40,886 bases of DNA, taken from Prevotellaceae bacterium UBA1391. GTDB taxonomy: Bacteria > Bacteroidota > Bacteroidia > Bacteroidales > Bacteroidaceae. This document shows, piece by piece, positions 7,502 to 16,583 of the stretch. Position 1 is the stretch's first letter. Each line of letters starts with the position of its first letter. The position numbers were made by a program, and so were the translations under genes. The notes beneath the pieces were generated by a model. The model worked only from the letters and a program-made list of their open reading frames with translations. It was not told where the DNA came from and did not search any database. Where the stretch lies: NCBI GenBank assembly GCA_002305265.1, contig DBQP01000006.1, positions 1 through 40,886 of the forward strand, written 5' to 3'.

Positions 7502-8716
7502 ATTGGCTCGGATGCTGAATTGTACGGGCGTGCTGGGTTGTCCGAGTCCGCCCATCTGGTTGGCGCATCGTATGCTGAAGAGGGAGCCCTCGGTCGTTCC
7601 GGCCGGCACTTGGTAGCTGGCCGATGTGGTGAATCCGACAATCTTGCGGTCGCGGACGACGGCATAGCAGCCGGCTTCGGGCGTGTCCTGCCAGGTGATG
7701 GTGCGTCCCTGGATGGTGAGCTCTGGGGCCGGCACTTGGTCGCTCTTCCATCTGGGTTCCCAGCCGGCGAAGACCTGCTGTACGTCCATGGCGTCCACTT
7801 GCTCCGGTGTCAGCACCGTGCCGTTGCGATGGGCGGTGTCGATGAGCTCGAAGGTGGCGTTCAAACTTTCAAATTCTGCCAGTTGCAAGGGCTGGATGCT
7901 GGCGTTGCGCTCCCATCCCTGGCTGGCCGGCATGATGTTCATGCACGTGGAGATGAAGGCGACGCGCGGTTTTCCGGCTGCCGGGCGGCCGAGCAGATAG
8001 CGTCCGGCCTGATGTTCGGGACCGTTGATGTAGCAGCTGGTGAAGTAGTATCCTGCGCGGTTGTTGTCGTTGGCCTGCATGGTGGGCGCGCAGATGATGT
8101 CGGTGTTCGAGGCGTCGCCGCGGTTGGCGAGGGTGATGTCGCAGTGGTTGAAGAAGACGGTGCCGCCTCCGTGGATGAAGTCGCGTGTACCGCTGATGCG
8201 GCAGTCCTCCAGGTAGGTGGTTCCGCCGTCGTTGGTCACGTAGGTATTCTGTGTGCCGAGCAGCGACACTTGCTTGAGCACGTTGCCTTTGCAGTTGGTT
8301 TCTCGCAGGGCTACGGCTGCGTTGGCGTAGAGGCGGGCGTCGTTTCTGAAGTTGGACCACAGCTCGATGTCCTGTATGTAGGTGGAGTCGGCGCCGCTGA
8401 GCCAGAGCGTGGGCGTGATGTCGATTCCTTCCTGCTGTGGGCAGTTCTCCACCTGCGTGTTCTGCATCCACTCGCCGATGATGGAGGTGTTGGGGGCGGT
8501 GAGCTTAAGCGGGGCTGCGTTGTGGAGGCGGTAGTGGCTCGACATGACGAAGATGCGGAAGCGCCGTGTCTTGTCGGGTCGGTTGTTGGCGGCCTGGATG
8601 GCTGCGTTGAAGGTGCCTTGGGTCGGCACGATGAAGTCGTAGTTCCACTTCTGTGCGGTGGCGCTGGTGGCGCTGGCCAGCAGCGTGGAGGCTATGAGGG
8701 TATGGAGTCGTGACAT
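7493..8716 (-). CDS. Pectinesterase-like (CE8 fold) secreted protein, altered active site
   Basis: This is a 407-residue protein with a signal peptide (about 22 residues) and a right-handed beta-helix. The block from 153 to 193 matches carbohydrate esterase family 8: GTQNTYV, TTYLEDCRISGTRDFIHGGG, then TVFFNHC. Asp179 corresponds to the CE8 nucleophile, Gln156 is kept and Arg244 sits in LGRP. However, the usual QDT acid/base Asp is Asn157, and the Trp of LGRPW is Ala246. Family members normally demethylate pectin; whether this one is active is uncertain. About 320-405 is a small beta-sandwich-like tail. It is the last gene of an S41 protease / 62-aa protein / pectinesterase run with 25-29 bp gaps. 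Confidence 0.8.
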   Translation of the reverse strand: MSRLHTLIASTLLASATSATAQKWNYDFIVPTQGTFNAAIQAANNRPDKTRRFRIFVMSSHYRLHNAAPLKLTAPNTSIIGEWMQNTQVENCPQQEGIDITPTLWLSGADSTYIQDIELWSNFRNDARLYANAAVALRETNCKGNVLKQVSLLGTQNTYVTNDGGTTYLEDCRISGTRDFIHGGGTVFFNHCDITLANRGDASNTDIICAPTMQANDNNRAGYYFTSCYINGPEHQAGRYLLGRPAAGKPRVAFISTCMNIMPASQGWERNASIQPLQLAEFESLNATFELIDTAHRNGTVLTPEQVDAMDVQQVFAGWEPRWKSDQVPAPELTIQGRTITWQDTPEAGCYAVVRDRKIVGFTTSASYQVPAGTTEGSLFSIRCANQMGGLGQPSTPVQFSIRANRP

Positions 8717-8745
8717 GCTTGTGGGTGTGGAGTGGGCCTGCTGGT

Positions 8746-8934
8746 TCAGTGGGCCTGACTGGCGATCGTGTCGAGCACGACGGTGATGGTGGAATCGTTT
8801 TCGACGGGCTGTGGCTGCTTTCCTTGTGCCGTGAAGGCGTAGTAGAGCATGCCGGCCACGAGGCCGATGACGAGGATGCCGAGCACGAGCGTGCCGAGCA
8901 TCATGGAGCGGTTGAATTTTTGTGCGCGGTTCAT
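8746..8934 (-). CDS. Small single-pass membrane protein
   Basis: This is a 62-residue protein with a basic N-terminus (MNRAQKFNRS), one long hydrophobic helix at about 11-34 and a polar acidic tail, so it is probably inner-membrane with a periplasmic C-terminus. It sits 25 bp after the S41 protease stop and 29 bp before the pectinesterase-like start. I do not recognise it. Its reality rests on operon spacing, the sensible single-helix layout and the absence of another frame in the gap. Confidence 0.65.
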   Translation of the reverse strand: MNRAQKFNRSMMLGTLVLGILVIGLVAGMLYYAFTAQGKQPQPVENDSTITVVLDTIASQAH

Positions 8935-8959
8935 GTCGGTGCGGTTTTACGTCGGCGTG

Positions 8960-10657
8960 TCAGTTGGAGGCGATGCTTGCCGTGGCCGCGGCGGGTGTGA
9001 GGATGGCGCGGTAGCGGTCGGTGTCGGCGAGCAGTTGGAGGGCCTCCTTGAGGTCGGTGTCGTCCTTCAGTCCTTCTTCCACGCTGCCTCGCTGGAAGTA
9101 GTATCGCTTCACGACTTCCTGCGCCATGATGGAGCGGATGTCCTTGTCGTTGCGCTTGAAGTCGCGCTCGAGGTTGTGTGTGAGCTTGGCCTCGAGGGCG
9201 TCGAACTCCGGTTTGGCGTCGTCGTAGTAGCCTTCGAACTTCGCCATTCTCTTCAGGTCGTCGAGCCGTTTCTCGCTCTGGCGGTCGTAGGTGAATCCGC
9301 TTTCCTGCGCCTGCTTGAGCAGGTCGGCCACGTCTTGGTCGGTGATGCGGAAGTCGCTGACGGGCGGCAGCGTGGGGTGGGCGGCTGCGTATTGCGTGCC
9401 CCAGTCGACGAGGGCGTCGTCGTTGGCGAGGTAGGCCACGATGTTGGCGATGGTGTCGTGCTTCACCTCCACGTCGGGGATGATGCCGGTGGCGTCGGTC
9501 ACTTCGCGTCCGGCTGCCGTGCGGAACTTATGTGCGAGGCTGTCGGGCACGCGTCCGTCGCCGCCCGTCTCGCGCCGGCGCTTGTAGTCGACGGCCTGGA
9601 TGCAGCGTCCGGAGGGGATGTAGTATTTCGAGGTCGTCAGTTTGAGGCTGCCGTTGTAGGGCAGTTCGCGTGGCGACTGCACGAGTCCTTTGCCGAAGGT
9701 GCGCGAGCCGACCACGACGGCGCGGTCGAGGTCCTGCAGCGAGCCGCTCAGGATTTCGGCGGCCGATGCCGTGTTGGCGTTGACGAGCACGCAGATGGGC
9801 GACGTGAGGTCGAGCGGTTCGTTCTGCGTGGCGTACGACGAGTTGGCGGCCGTCACCTTTCCTTTCGTCTCGACGATGGTCAGTCCTTTCGGCACGAAGA
9901 GGTTGACGATGTTCACGGCCTCCGACAGCAGTCCGCCGCCGTTGCCGCGCAGGTCGATGATGAAGGAGCGCGCGCCTTTGTCCTTCAGCGCGATGAGCGC
10001 CTTGCGCACTTCCGCCGAGCAGTTCTCGGTGAACTGTGTGAGGGCGATGTAGCCCACGTCGCCGCTCACCATCCCCGCATAGGGAATCGGGTCTATCTTG
10101 ATGTTGCGCCGGGTGATTTTGATGGCGCGGGTCTTTTTCTCGCCTGGGCGCTGGATGGTCAGCAGGAAGGTGGTGCCGGGTTCGCCGCGCAGCAGCTCGC
10201 TCACCTCGCCCGTGTTCTTCCCCTTGAGGTCGATGTCGTCGATGCGCTTGAGCACGTCGCCCACCTTGAGGCCTACTTCGGCGGCCGGCATTCCCTCGTA
10301 GGGCTCGCCGATGATGACCGTGCTGTCCTTGCGCATGCGGATGGTGGAGCCGATGCCGCCATACTTGCCGGTCGTGAGCAGTTTGAGGTCGCCCATGTCC
10401 TCCGCCGGATAGTATTCCGTGTAGGGGTCGAGCGACTGGAGCATGGCGTCGATGCCCGTCTGGATCAGTTGCTCGGCGTCGAGCGTGTCGACGTAGAGGA
10501 GGTCGAGATAGCGGTAGAGCGAATTGAAGATCTCCAGGTTCTTGGCCACGCTGAAGCCGTGGTCCGTTGCTGTGTTCTGCTTGTTCGCGTCTTTCGTCTG
10601 CGCCTGGGCCGAGAGGGCCATGAGGAGCGAGCAGACGAGGGTGAGGGTTTTTCTCAT
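8960..10657 (-). CDS. S41 C-terminal processing peptidase
   Basis: This is a 565-residue periplasmic serine protease of the CtpA/tail-specific family. The start at 10657 gives the signal peptide MRKTLTLVCSLLMALSAQAQ; an in-frame start at 10717 would place 20 basic residues before it. A PDZ domain at about 95-180 includes GIGSTIRM and GLKVGDVL. The protease core has LRGNGGG (237-243), catalytic Ser298 in NANTASAAE and Lys323 in RTFGKG. The C-terminal helical extension (about 400-550) is usual in Bacteroidetes members. It cuts exported proteins near their C-termini. It is first in its operon, with a TATCTTTG box at 10722-10729. Confidence 0.92.
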   Translation of the reverse strand: MRKTLTLVCSLLMALSAQAQTKDANKQNTATDHGFSVAKNLEIFNSLYRYLDLLYVDTLDAEQLIQTGIDAMLQSLDPYTEYYPAEDMGDLKLLTTGKYGGIGSTIRMRKDSTVIIGEPYEGMPAAEVGLKVGDVLKRIDDIDLKGKNTGEVSELLRGEPGTTFLLTIQRPGEKKTRAIKITRRNIKIDPIPYAGMVSGDVGYIALTQFTENCSAEVRKALIALKDKGARSFIIDLRGNGGGLLSEAVNIVNLFVPKGLTIVETKGKVTAANSSYATQNEPLDLTSPICVLVNANTASAAEILSGSLQDLDRAVVVGSRTFGKGLVQSPRELPYNGSLKLTTSKYYIPSGRCIQAVDYKRRRETGGDGRVPDSLAHKFRTAAGREVTDATGIIPDVEVKHDTIANIVAYLANDDALVDWGTQYAAAHPTLPPVSDFRITDQDVADLLKQAQESGFTYDRQSEKRLDDLKRMAKFEGYYDDAKPEFDALEAKLTHNLERDFKRNDKDIRSIMAQEVVKRYYFQRGSVEEGLKDDTDLKEALQLLADTDRYRAILTPAAATASIASN

Positions 10658-10721
10658 ATCGGATGCTGCTGTTTTTCGGTGGGGGAGCGCGTGCGCGTTT
10701 GTGCGGCGCGCATACAAGATG

Positions 10722-10729
10722 CAAAGATA
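10722..10729 (-). promoter_or_regulatory. -7 box for the S41 protease operon
   Basis: TATCTTTG on the minus strand fits TAnnTTTG. It lies about 65 bp upstream of the protease start. I see no -33 TTTG at the expected place. Confidence 0.5.
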
Positions 10730-10878
10730 CGATATTTCACTGGAACGCGTCTACGTTTTCGGCGGAAAAGTTGCGTGCGCCGGCAAGAATGCGCCGCGTG
10801 CCTTGGGCCCTGCTGCTGCGTCTGGCCAGCTGCGGCGGGGCGCCGCGCTGTGGGCGGCCGTTCGGGGCGGAGTGGGTG

Positions 10879-10934
10879 GGAAGGCCTTCGTGCACGTTTG
10901 CGAAGGCCTTCTCTTTTCGATACGAAGGCCTTCG
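10879..10934. repeat. Palindrome triplet CGAAGGCCTTCG, locus 2
   Basis: GAAGGCCTTC occurs at 10880-10889, 10902-10911 and 10924-10933, exact 22-bp spacing. It lies about 150-200 bp upstream of the protease -7 box. Two steps further in the same phase comes the 10967 array. Confidence 0.95.
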
Positions 10935-10966
10935 TGTGGAGAAACGGTCAAAGTAGCTTCGCATTT

Positions 10967-11026
10967 CGAGCGCAGTCGTTTTGCATTTCGAGCGCAGTCG
11001 TTTCGGATAACGAGCGCAGTCGTTTC
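10967..11026. repeat. 22-bp array, core CGAGCGCAGTCGTTT
   Basis: CGAGCGCAGTCG starts at 10967, 10989 and 11011, 22 bp apart. The first core is exactly 44 bp (two units) after the last palindrome core at 10923, so the two repeat types share one phase. Confidence 0.95.
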
Positions 11027-11410
11027 GTCCTGTGCCTGCTGCTGTGGTGTGCTTGGGCGGCCGCCGCGGCGGGAAAATGCCGATGAAACCGGTGTTTTCG
11101 GTGGCGATGCACCGCTGTCGGTTGGTGCGAAATCTTCGATGAAATCGGCTTTTCGGTCTTATCGGCATGCTCGGCTTCGCTGGAGTGGAAGGGGAAAATG
11201 TATCGATGAAATGGCTTTTTTGCTGGAGACTGCTTGTGTTTTCTCGATGGAATGGGCGGGCGGGGGCATGATGGAGAGGCCGTGGCTGTGCGGGCAGCGG
11301 GGCGTCCGTCGGTGTTTTGCGTTGGCGGGGGCAGACGGGGAGGCGATGCTTTTTCGCATGCGTGCGCGAAATTTTCGTGGACGATGCGCGGTGGTTGCGC
11401 CGATAATGCT

Positions 11411-11418
11411 TATCTTTG
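11411..11418 (+). promoter_or_regulatory. -7 box for the DUF4954 gene
   Basis: TATCTTTG fits TAnnTTTG, about 85-95 bp upstream of the DUF4954 start. A TTG at 11395 is too close to serve as -33. Confidence 0.5.
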
Positions 11419-11503
11419 TCGATGATAGTTCGGCCGTTCCGGTCTGGGGCTGCTGCCCGCAGGTGGGCCGGAGGGGCTGGACGATGGTGAAACGGCAAAA
11501 CGC

Positions 11504-13288
11504 TTGGAGAATATGCGCAATCTGACAGAACTGGAAATCGCCCGGCTGGAAGAGCAGGGTTGCCGCGCGGACGACTGGACGCGCGTGGTGGTCGACGAGG
11601 ACTTGTTCCTCACCGACCGTGTGCGTGGTGTGACGTTTGTGGGCGATGTGGCCATCGGCGGCCTCACGGGCTCGGTGGAGGTGGAGGAGGGCTTCGTTCG
11701 GCCTTGCGGCCTGCGCAATGTGCTGCTGCGCAACGTGAGCGTGGCGGAGGACTGTCTGATAGAGAACGTGAGCGGATACATCTCCAACTACGACATCGGC
11801 AGCGGCTGCTACGTGAGCGGCGTGGGCATGATGACGACGCTCAGTGCGCCCTCGTTTGGCTGCGGACAGGTGATTCCCGTGCTCAACGAGGCGGGCGAGG
11901 GCAACGTCGTGCTGCACGAGCGGCTGACGTCGCAGCAGGCCGCCCTGATGGTGGAGCACCCGGAGGTGCTGCACATGGTGGAGCGGGAGCTGTCGAGGCA
12001 GGCCCGCAGCGACCACGGGTCGGTGGGCGAGCGCTGCCGCATCGTGGGCGTGCGCGAGCTGGTCGACGTGCGCGTGGGCGACGGAGCGGAGCTGCAGGGC
12101 TGCAGCCGCTTGTCGGACAGCACGATCCTGAGCACGGACGACGCCCCGACGCTGGTGGGCCCCGACGTGATCATGAACGGCTCGGTGGTGGCGGCAGGAG
12201 CCGTCGTGACCGACGGCGCGAAGGTGAGCGAGTGCTTCGTGGGCGAGAGCTGCCACGTGGGCCGCGGCTTCTGTGCCGAGCACACGTTGTTCTTCTCCAA
12301 CTCGTGGATGGACAGCGGCGAGGCCTGCGCCAGCTTCTGCGGGCCCTTCTCGACGAGCCACCACAAGAGCACGCTGCTCATCGGCGGACAATTCAGCTTC
12401 TACAATGCGGGCAGCGGGACGAACCAGAGCAACCACGCCTACAAGATGGGCGCCCTCCACTACGGCTACCTGCAGCGCGGCTCGAAGACCGCCAGCGGCA
12501 GCCACATCCTGTGGCCGGCCGACTTCGGCGCCTTCTCCATGGTGATGGGGAAGGTGCAGACGCATCCCAGGCTGCGCCACCTGCCTTTCTCCTACGTGAT
12601 CGCCATGGGCGAGGGCACGGTGGTCGTGCCCGGCATCAGCCTGCGCAGCGCCGGCACGTGGCGCGACGTGCACAAGTGGCCGCGGCGCGACATGCGTCCG
12701 CACAGCGCGCGGCGCGACCTCGTGAACATGGCTTTCCCCAATCCCTACATCGTTCAGCAGGTGCTCGAGGGAAAGCGTTTCCTGGAGAACCTGCTGGCCA
12801 CGAACGGCGGCGACGTCTTCCAGTGTGACGGCTACAGCATCCGCCGCGTGGCGGCCGTGCGCGGCGTGGAATACTACGACATGGCCATCCGCCTCTTCGT
12901 GCGCGAGGTGCTCAATACGAGTTTCGAGGACGAGGGCGAGATGGGCGCAGACGAGTGGCTGGACCTCGGCGGCATGCTGGCGCCGAGGCGGGAGATCCAG
13001 CGCCTTGTGGACGACGTGGCGGGCGGCAGCGTCGACACCATCGACGAGCTGGAGCTCGTGCTGCAGCAGATTCACGAGAGCTATGGCCCGTCGGCCGCGG
13101 CCTACGCCCGCATGCTCTACCAGCAGCTGGGCGGCTCGATCTTCTTCGACCAGGACTACTGGCTGCGCGAGGCGGAGGACGCCTACGAGCGCTGGAAGCA
13201 CATGGTGAGGCTCGACGCCGAGCGCGAATACGACCTGGGCGACGTGGACGAGGCGACGCTGCGCGACTTCATCGACAAGGTGGAATGA
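11504..13288 (+). CDS. DUF4954 family left-handed beta-helix protein
   Basis: This is a 594-residue cytoplasmic protein (no signal peptide) of a Bacteroidetes/Spirochaetes family of unknown function. Residues of about 40-400 form hexapeptide-like beta-helix turns (GLRNVLLRNVSVAEDCLIEN, then GPDVIMNGSVVAAGAVVTDG), the fold of acyltransferases and nucleotidyl-sugar enzymes. Conserved-looking blocks are FFSNSWMDSGEA, FSTSHHKSTLLIGGQFSFYN and SNHAYKMGALHYG, rich in His/Asn/Ser and possibly active-site. About 420-590 is helical. Starts at 11504 (MEN) or 11513 (MRN) are both possible. Activity is unknown; a sugar-linked transferase role is only suggested by the fold. A 58-bp gap separates it from the M16 gene, so co-transcription is likely. 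Confidence 0.85.
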   Translation: MENMRNLTELEIARLEEQGCRADDWTRVVVDEDLFLTDRVRGVTFVGDVAIGGLTGSVEVEEGFVRPCGLRNVLLRNVSVAEDCLIENVSGYISNYDIGSGCYVSGVGMMTTLSAPSFGCGQVIPVLNEAGEGNVVLHERLTSQQAALMVEHPEVLHMVERELSRQARSDHGSVGERCRIVGVRELVDVRVGDGAELQGCSRLSDSTILSTDDAPTLVGPDVIMNGSVVAAGAVVTDGAKVSECFVGESCHVGRGFCAEHTLFFSNSWMDSGEACASFCGPFSTSHHKSTLLIGGQFSFYNAGSGTNQSNHAYKMGALHYGYLQRGSKTASGSHILWPADFGAFSMVMGKVQTHPRLRHLPFSYVIAMGEGTVVVPGISLRSAGTWRDVHKWPRRDMRPHSARRDLVNMAFPNPYIVQQVLEGKRFLENLLATNGGDVFQCDGYSIRRVAAVRGVEYYDMAIRLFVREVLNTSFEDEGEMGADEWLDLGGMLAPRREIQRLVDDVAGGSVDTIDELELVLQQIHESYGPSAAAYARMLYQQLGGSIFFDQDYWLREAEDAYERWKHMVRLDAEREYDLGDVDEATLRDFIDKVE

Positions 13289-13346
13289 GCACCCGGCGCC
13301 ACGCATACCCCATAGACATCGAACATTCAACATTCAATCAACCCAC

Positions 13347-16256
13347 ATGAAGAAAACGATCCTTTCGATCCTGTTCCTCTGCGCCGCCTGCTGGGCCATG
13401 GCGCAGACGGGCAGAGCGTACAGAACCGTGCCCGGCGATCCGCTGAAGGCACGCATCTACCAACTCGACAATGGCCTGACCGTCTATCTTTCCGACAACA
13501 AAAAGGAGCCGCGCATCCAGACCTACATCGCCGTGAGGGCGGGCGGGAAGAACGATCCGGCCGAGACGACGGGACTCGCGCACTACCTTGAGCACATCAT
13601 GTTCAAGGGCACGCAGCATTTCGGCACCAGCAACTTCGAGGCGGAGCGGCCCAAGCTCGACAGCATCCGCACGCTCTACGAGGTGTATCGCCAGACCACC
13701 GACCCCGAGCAGCGGCGCCAGATCTACCACCGCATCGACTCCATCTCCTATCTCGGAAGCACCATCGCCATCGCCAACGAGTATGACAAGCTGATGGCGA
13801 CCATCGGCGCCGACGGCACGAACGCGTACACGTCGAACGACGTGACCTGCTACACGGAGGACATTCCTTCCAACGAGCTGGAGAACTGGGCGGCGGTGCA
13901 GAGCGACCGATTCCAGCACATGGTGGTGCGCGGCTTCCACACGGAGCTCGAAGCGGTGTACGAGGAGTACAACCGTTCGCTCACGAGCGACTCGCGCAAG
14001 CTCTTCTTCAAGATGGACCAGCTGCTGATGCCGCATCATCCGTATGGCAAGCAGACGGTGCTCGGCACGCAGGATCACCTGAAGAATCCGTCGATCGTGA
14101 ACATCGAGAACTTCTTCCACAAATACTATGTGCCCAACAACGTGGCCATCTGCATGAGCGGCGACCTCGACTTCGACAAGACCATCGACATCATCGAGCG
14201 CTACTTTGGACAGTGGAAGAACAACGGTCCCGCGCCGGCGGTGGAGACCTGGCCGGGCGAAGCGCCCGTGACGTCGCCGATTGTGGCCGAGGTGACGGGT
14301 CTGGAGGCGCCGATGGTGGCCCTCGGCTGGCGCTTCCCGGGCATCAACGACCCCTCGCGTCCTTATCTGCAGATCATCCAGGAACTGATCCAGAACGGCA
14401 AGGCTGGCTTGTTCGACCTGAACATCCTGCAGCAGCAGAAGGCGCTCACGGCGCAAGCTTTCCTCTACGACCGCACGGATTATTCGGTGCTGTATGCGCT
14501 CGGCATGGCGAAGGAAGGACAGACGCTCGACGAGGTGCGGGCGCTGATGCTGGCAGAAATTGAGAAAATCGGCCGCGGCGAGTTCGACGCGTCGCTGCTC
14601 GAGGCCATCGTCAACAACCTGAAACTGTCGGAAATGCGTGGGCTTGAGAGCAACGAGAGCCGCGCCGACAAGTTTGTGGGTGCGTTCGTCAACCGCATCG
14701 ACTGGGCGGACGAGGTGGCCTACATCGACCGTCTGTCGGCGCTGACCAAGCAGCAGGTGGTCGACTTCGCGCGCCAGTTCCTGACCACGAGCAACTATGC
14801 CTGCGTCTACAAGCGGCAGGGTGAGGACACCAGCGAGAAGAAAATCGACAAGCCGGCCATCTCGCCCATCGAGATGAACCGCGACAAGACGAGCGACTTC
14901 GTGCGCCAAGTGGCTGCCCACAAGCCGGCGCCCATCCAGCCGGTCTTCGTCGACTTCGACAAGGACGTGCTGACGCAGACGCTCAAGAACGGCAATGAAT
15001 ACTACTACAAGCGCAACACGACGAACGGACGCTTCGACCTGGCCATCCGCATCGAGCGGGGCAACAAGGCCGACAACCTGCTCGGCGTGGCGGCCGACTA
15101 CCTGGCGTATCTCGGCACGAAGCGCCTGTCGGCCGAGCAACTGATGTCGGAGCTCTACCGCCTGGCCTGCAGCGCCAGCGTGAGCACAAGCGACGAGAGC
15201 ACGACGCTGCGCGTGAGCGGACTGGCCGAGAACGAGCGCGAGGCCGTGCGGCTGCTGGTCGACTGGCTCGACAACGCGCAGCCGAAAGCGGGTGTCTACG
15301 AGGCGCTCGTGGACGATATTCTCAAAGGACGCGAACTGGACAAGAGCAACGAGCAGGCTTGCTACGCCCGCCTGCAGGCCTATGCGCTCTATGGCCCGCA
15401 CAACTCCCTGACGAACATCCCGTCGGCCGACGCGCTCAAGGCTGTCGACCCGCAGGCCCTGCTCGCCAAGTTGCGCGACCTGAAGAACCACCACACGACG
15501 ATCTTCTACTACGGCCCGTCGGCTGCCGACGAGGCGCTGGCCCTGGTCAACAAATACTACAAGCAGCCGAAGCAGACGCTGCCCGCTCCGGCCGACAACT
15601 ACTTCGAGCTGCAGAACACGCCGGAGAGCGTCGTCTATCTCGCGCCCTACGAGTCGAAGGCCATCCGCATGGGCTCGGCCAGCGTCAACGGCGAGGTGCT
15701 CAATGCGGAGCTGGTGCCTGCGGTGCGCCTGTTCAACGAGTATTTCGGCGGCGGCATGAACACCATCGTCTTCCAGGAGCTGCGTGAGGCGCGCGGACTG
15801 GCCTACCAGGCTTCGGCCAGCTACGGCGTGCCGTCGCGCAAGGGCGGCAAGACCTCGTTCAGCACGTTCATCATCTCGCAGAACGACAAGATGGGCGACT
15901 GCCTCGATGTCTTCCACAACATCATCGAGCAGATGCCGGCCTCCGACACGGCATTCCCCATCTCGAAGGAGTCGCTCGTGAAGAGCATCGCCACACAGCG
16001 CGTGGAGGACGGTCGTGTGGCCGCCTATGTGTTCGACCTGCGCCGTCGCGGCTACGACCACGACTGGGCGTCGGACATCTACCGCGAGGCCAGCCGGCTG
16101 ACGCTGGCCGATGTGCAGCGCTTTGCCCGCGAGCACGTGAGCGGACGCACCTACAGCTACTTCATCCTGGGCGACGCTTCGCAACTCGACCAGAAAAAGC
16201 TTGAATCCATCGGAAGAATCCAGCGTCTTTCGCTCGAAGACATCTTCGGCTATTGA
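13347..16256 (+). CDS. Periplasmic M16 (pitrilysin/insulinase) zinc peptidase
   Basis: This is a 969-residue protein with a signal peptide (MKKTILSILFLCAACWAMAQ). The inverted zinc motif HYLEH is at 79-83 (His79, Glu82, His83), with the third ligand Glu expected at about 205-212 in LEAVYEEYNR. It has the double-M16 layout of Bacteroidetes proteins: an active N-half (about 30-480), a linker rich in Lys/Asp, and a second, inactive half (about 530-960) with no HxxEH. It probably degrades peptides in the periplasm. The starting ATG is preceded by an AT-rich stretch. It lies downstream of DUF4954 and 112 bp upstream of the 48-aa gene. Confidence 0.93.
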   Translation: MKKTILSILFLCAACWAMAQTGRAYRTVPGDPLKARIYQLDNGLTVYLSDNKKEPRIQTYIAVRAGGKNDPAETTGLAHYLEHIMFKGTQHFGTSNFEAERPKLDSIRTLYEVYRQTTDPEQRRQIYHRIDSISYLGSTIAIANEYDKLMATIGADGTNAYTSNDVTCYTEDIPSNELENWAAVQSDRFQHMVVRGFHTELEAVYEEYNRSLTSDSRKLFFKMDQLLMPHHPYGKQTVLGTQDHLKNPSIVNIENFFHKYYVPNNVAICMSGDLDFDKTIDIIERYFGQWKNNGPAPAVETWPGEAPVTSPIVAEVTGLEAPMVALGWRFPGINDPSRPYLQIIQELIQNGKAGLFDLNILQQQKALTAQAFLYDRTDYSVLYALGMAKEGQTLDEVRALMLAEIEKIGRGEFDASLLEAIVNNLKLSEMRGLESNESRADKFVGAFVNRIDWADEVAYIDRLSALTKQQVVDFARQFLTTSNYACVYKRQGEDTSEKKIDKPAISPIEMNRDKTSDFVRQVAAHKPAPIQPVFVDFDKDVLTQTLKNGNEYYYKRNTTNGRFDLAIRIERGNKADNLLGVAADYLAYLGTKRLSAEQLMSELYRLACSASVSTSDESTTLRVSGLAENEREAVRLLVDWLDNAQPKAGVYEALVDDILKGRELDKSNEQACYARLQAYALYGPHNSLTNIPSADALKAVDPQALLAKLRDLKNHHTTIFYYGPSAADEALALVNKYYKQPKQTLPAPADNYFELQNTPESVVYLAPYESKAIRMGSASVNGEVLNAELVPAVRLFNEYFGGGMNTIVFQELREARGLAYQASASYGVPSRKGGKTSFSTFIISQNDKMGDCLDVFHNIIEQMPASDTAFPISKESLVKSIATQRVEDGRVAAYVFDLRRRGYDHDWASDIYREASRLTLADVQRFAREHVSGRTYSYFILGDASQLDQKKLESIGRIQRLSLEDIFGY

Positions 16257-16368
16257 CGCGCGGGCGCCGTACGTGCGCCGCTGGCGGGTCGGAGGCGGAA
16301 AATGCCGGTTTCATCGGCAGATTCCGCTTCCTTCCCTCCGAATTCATCGAAGAAATACATTGACGACT

Positions 16369-16515
16369 ATGCCACGATTTGAACGCGACGAGCACGGCGA
16401 CGAATTGCGCCGCGAGGAGCTCCTCCGGATCATCCAGCACTCGCTGACGGAACTTTCTCTGCCCGAGCTGGAGGCGCTCTACTACGACATGATCACGAAA
16501 GACTACGTGCGTTGA
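16369..16515 (+). CDS. 48-aa acidic hypothetical protein
   Basis: A short, highly charged helical protein: MPRFERDEHGDELRREELL, then two Leu-rich helices ending ELEALYYDMITKDYVR. No signal peptide or membrane segment. I take it as real because of its balanced composition, the terminator placed right behind it (16544-16583) and its position after the M16 gene. It resembles small Bacteroidales proteins in pattern, but I cannot name a family. An ORF extending upstream to 16201 would overlap the M16 gene and is unlikely. Confidence 0.6.
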   Translation: MPRFERDEHGDELRREELLRIIQHSLTELSLPELEALYYDMITKDYVR

Positions 16516-16543
16516 GGCTTCGGCCCCTGCGCGCATGGCATGA

Positions 16544-16583
16544 AAAACGGAACTGCGAAAATCTGAAATCGCAGTTCCGTTTT
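16544..16583. terminator. Bidirectional terminator built from inverted repeat units
   Basis: A perfect 14-bp stem, AAAACGGAACTGCG (16544-16557) with its complement (16570-16583), encloses a 12-base loop. A TTTT run follows on each strand. It serves the 48-aa gene (plus) and the membrane protein gene (minus), which converge here. Confidence 0.88.

Larger units (their letters stand above)
10658..11503. other. Divergent 846-bp intergenic region
   Basis: It separates the minus-strand protease operon from the plus-strand DUF4954 gene and has a candidate -7 box at each end (10722 minus, 11411 plus). The centre holds the in-phase repeat composite at 10879-11026. Further right, GATGAAA/GATGAAAT words recur near 11080, 11140 and 11205. 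No gene was found. Confidence 0.65.

Noticed and set aside
11159..13333. 724-residue minus-strand frame over the DUF4954 gene
   Set aside because: Shadow of the beta-helix gene; His/Ala/Val-rich, with no recognisable motif.
13338..16184. 948-residue open frame antisense to the M16 peptidase gene
   Set aside because: High GC and biased third positions keep the antisense frame open. The composition (Val/Arg/His/Leu/Asp runs) has no domain, whereas the sense frame has a signal peptide and HYLEH.
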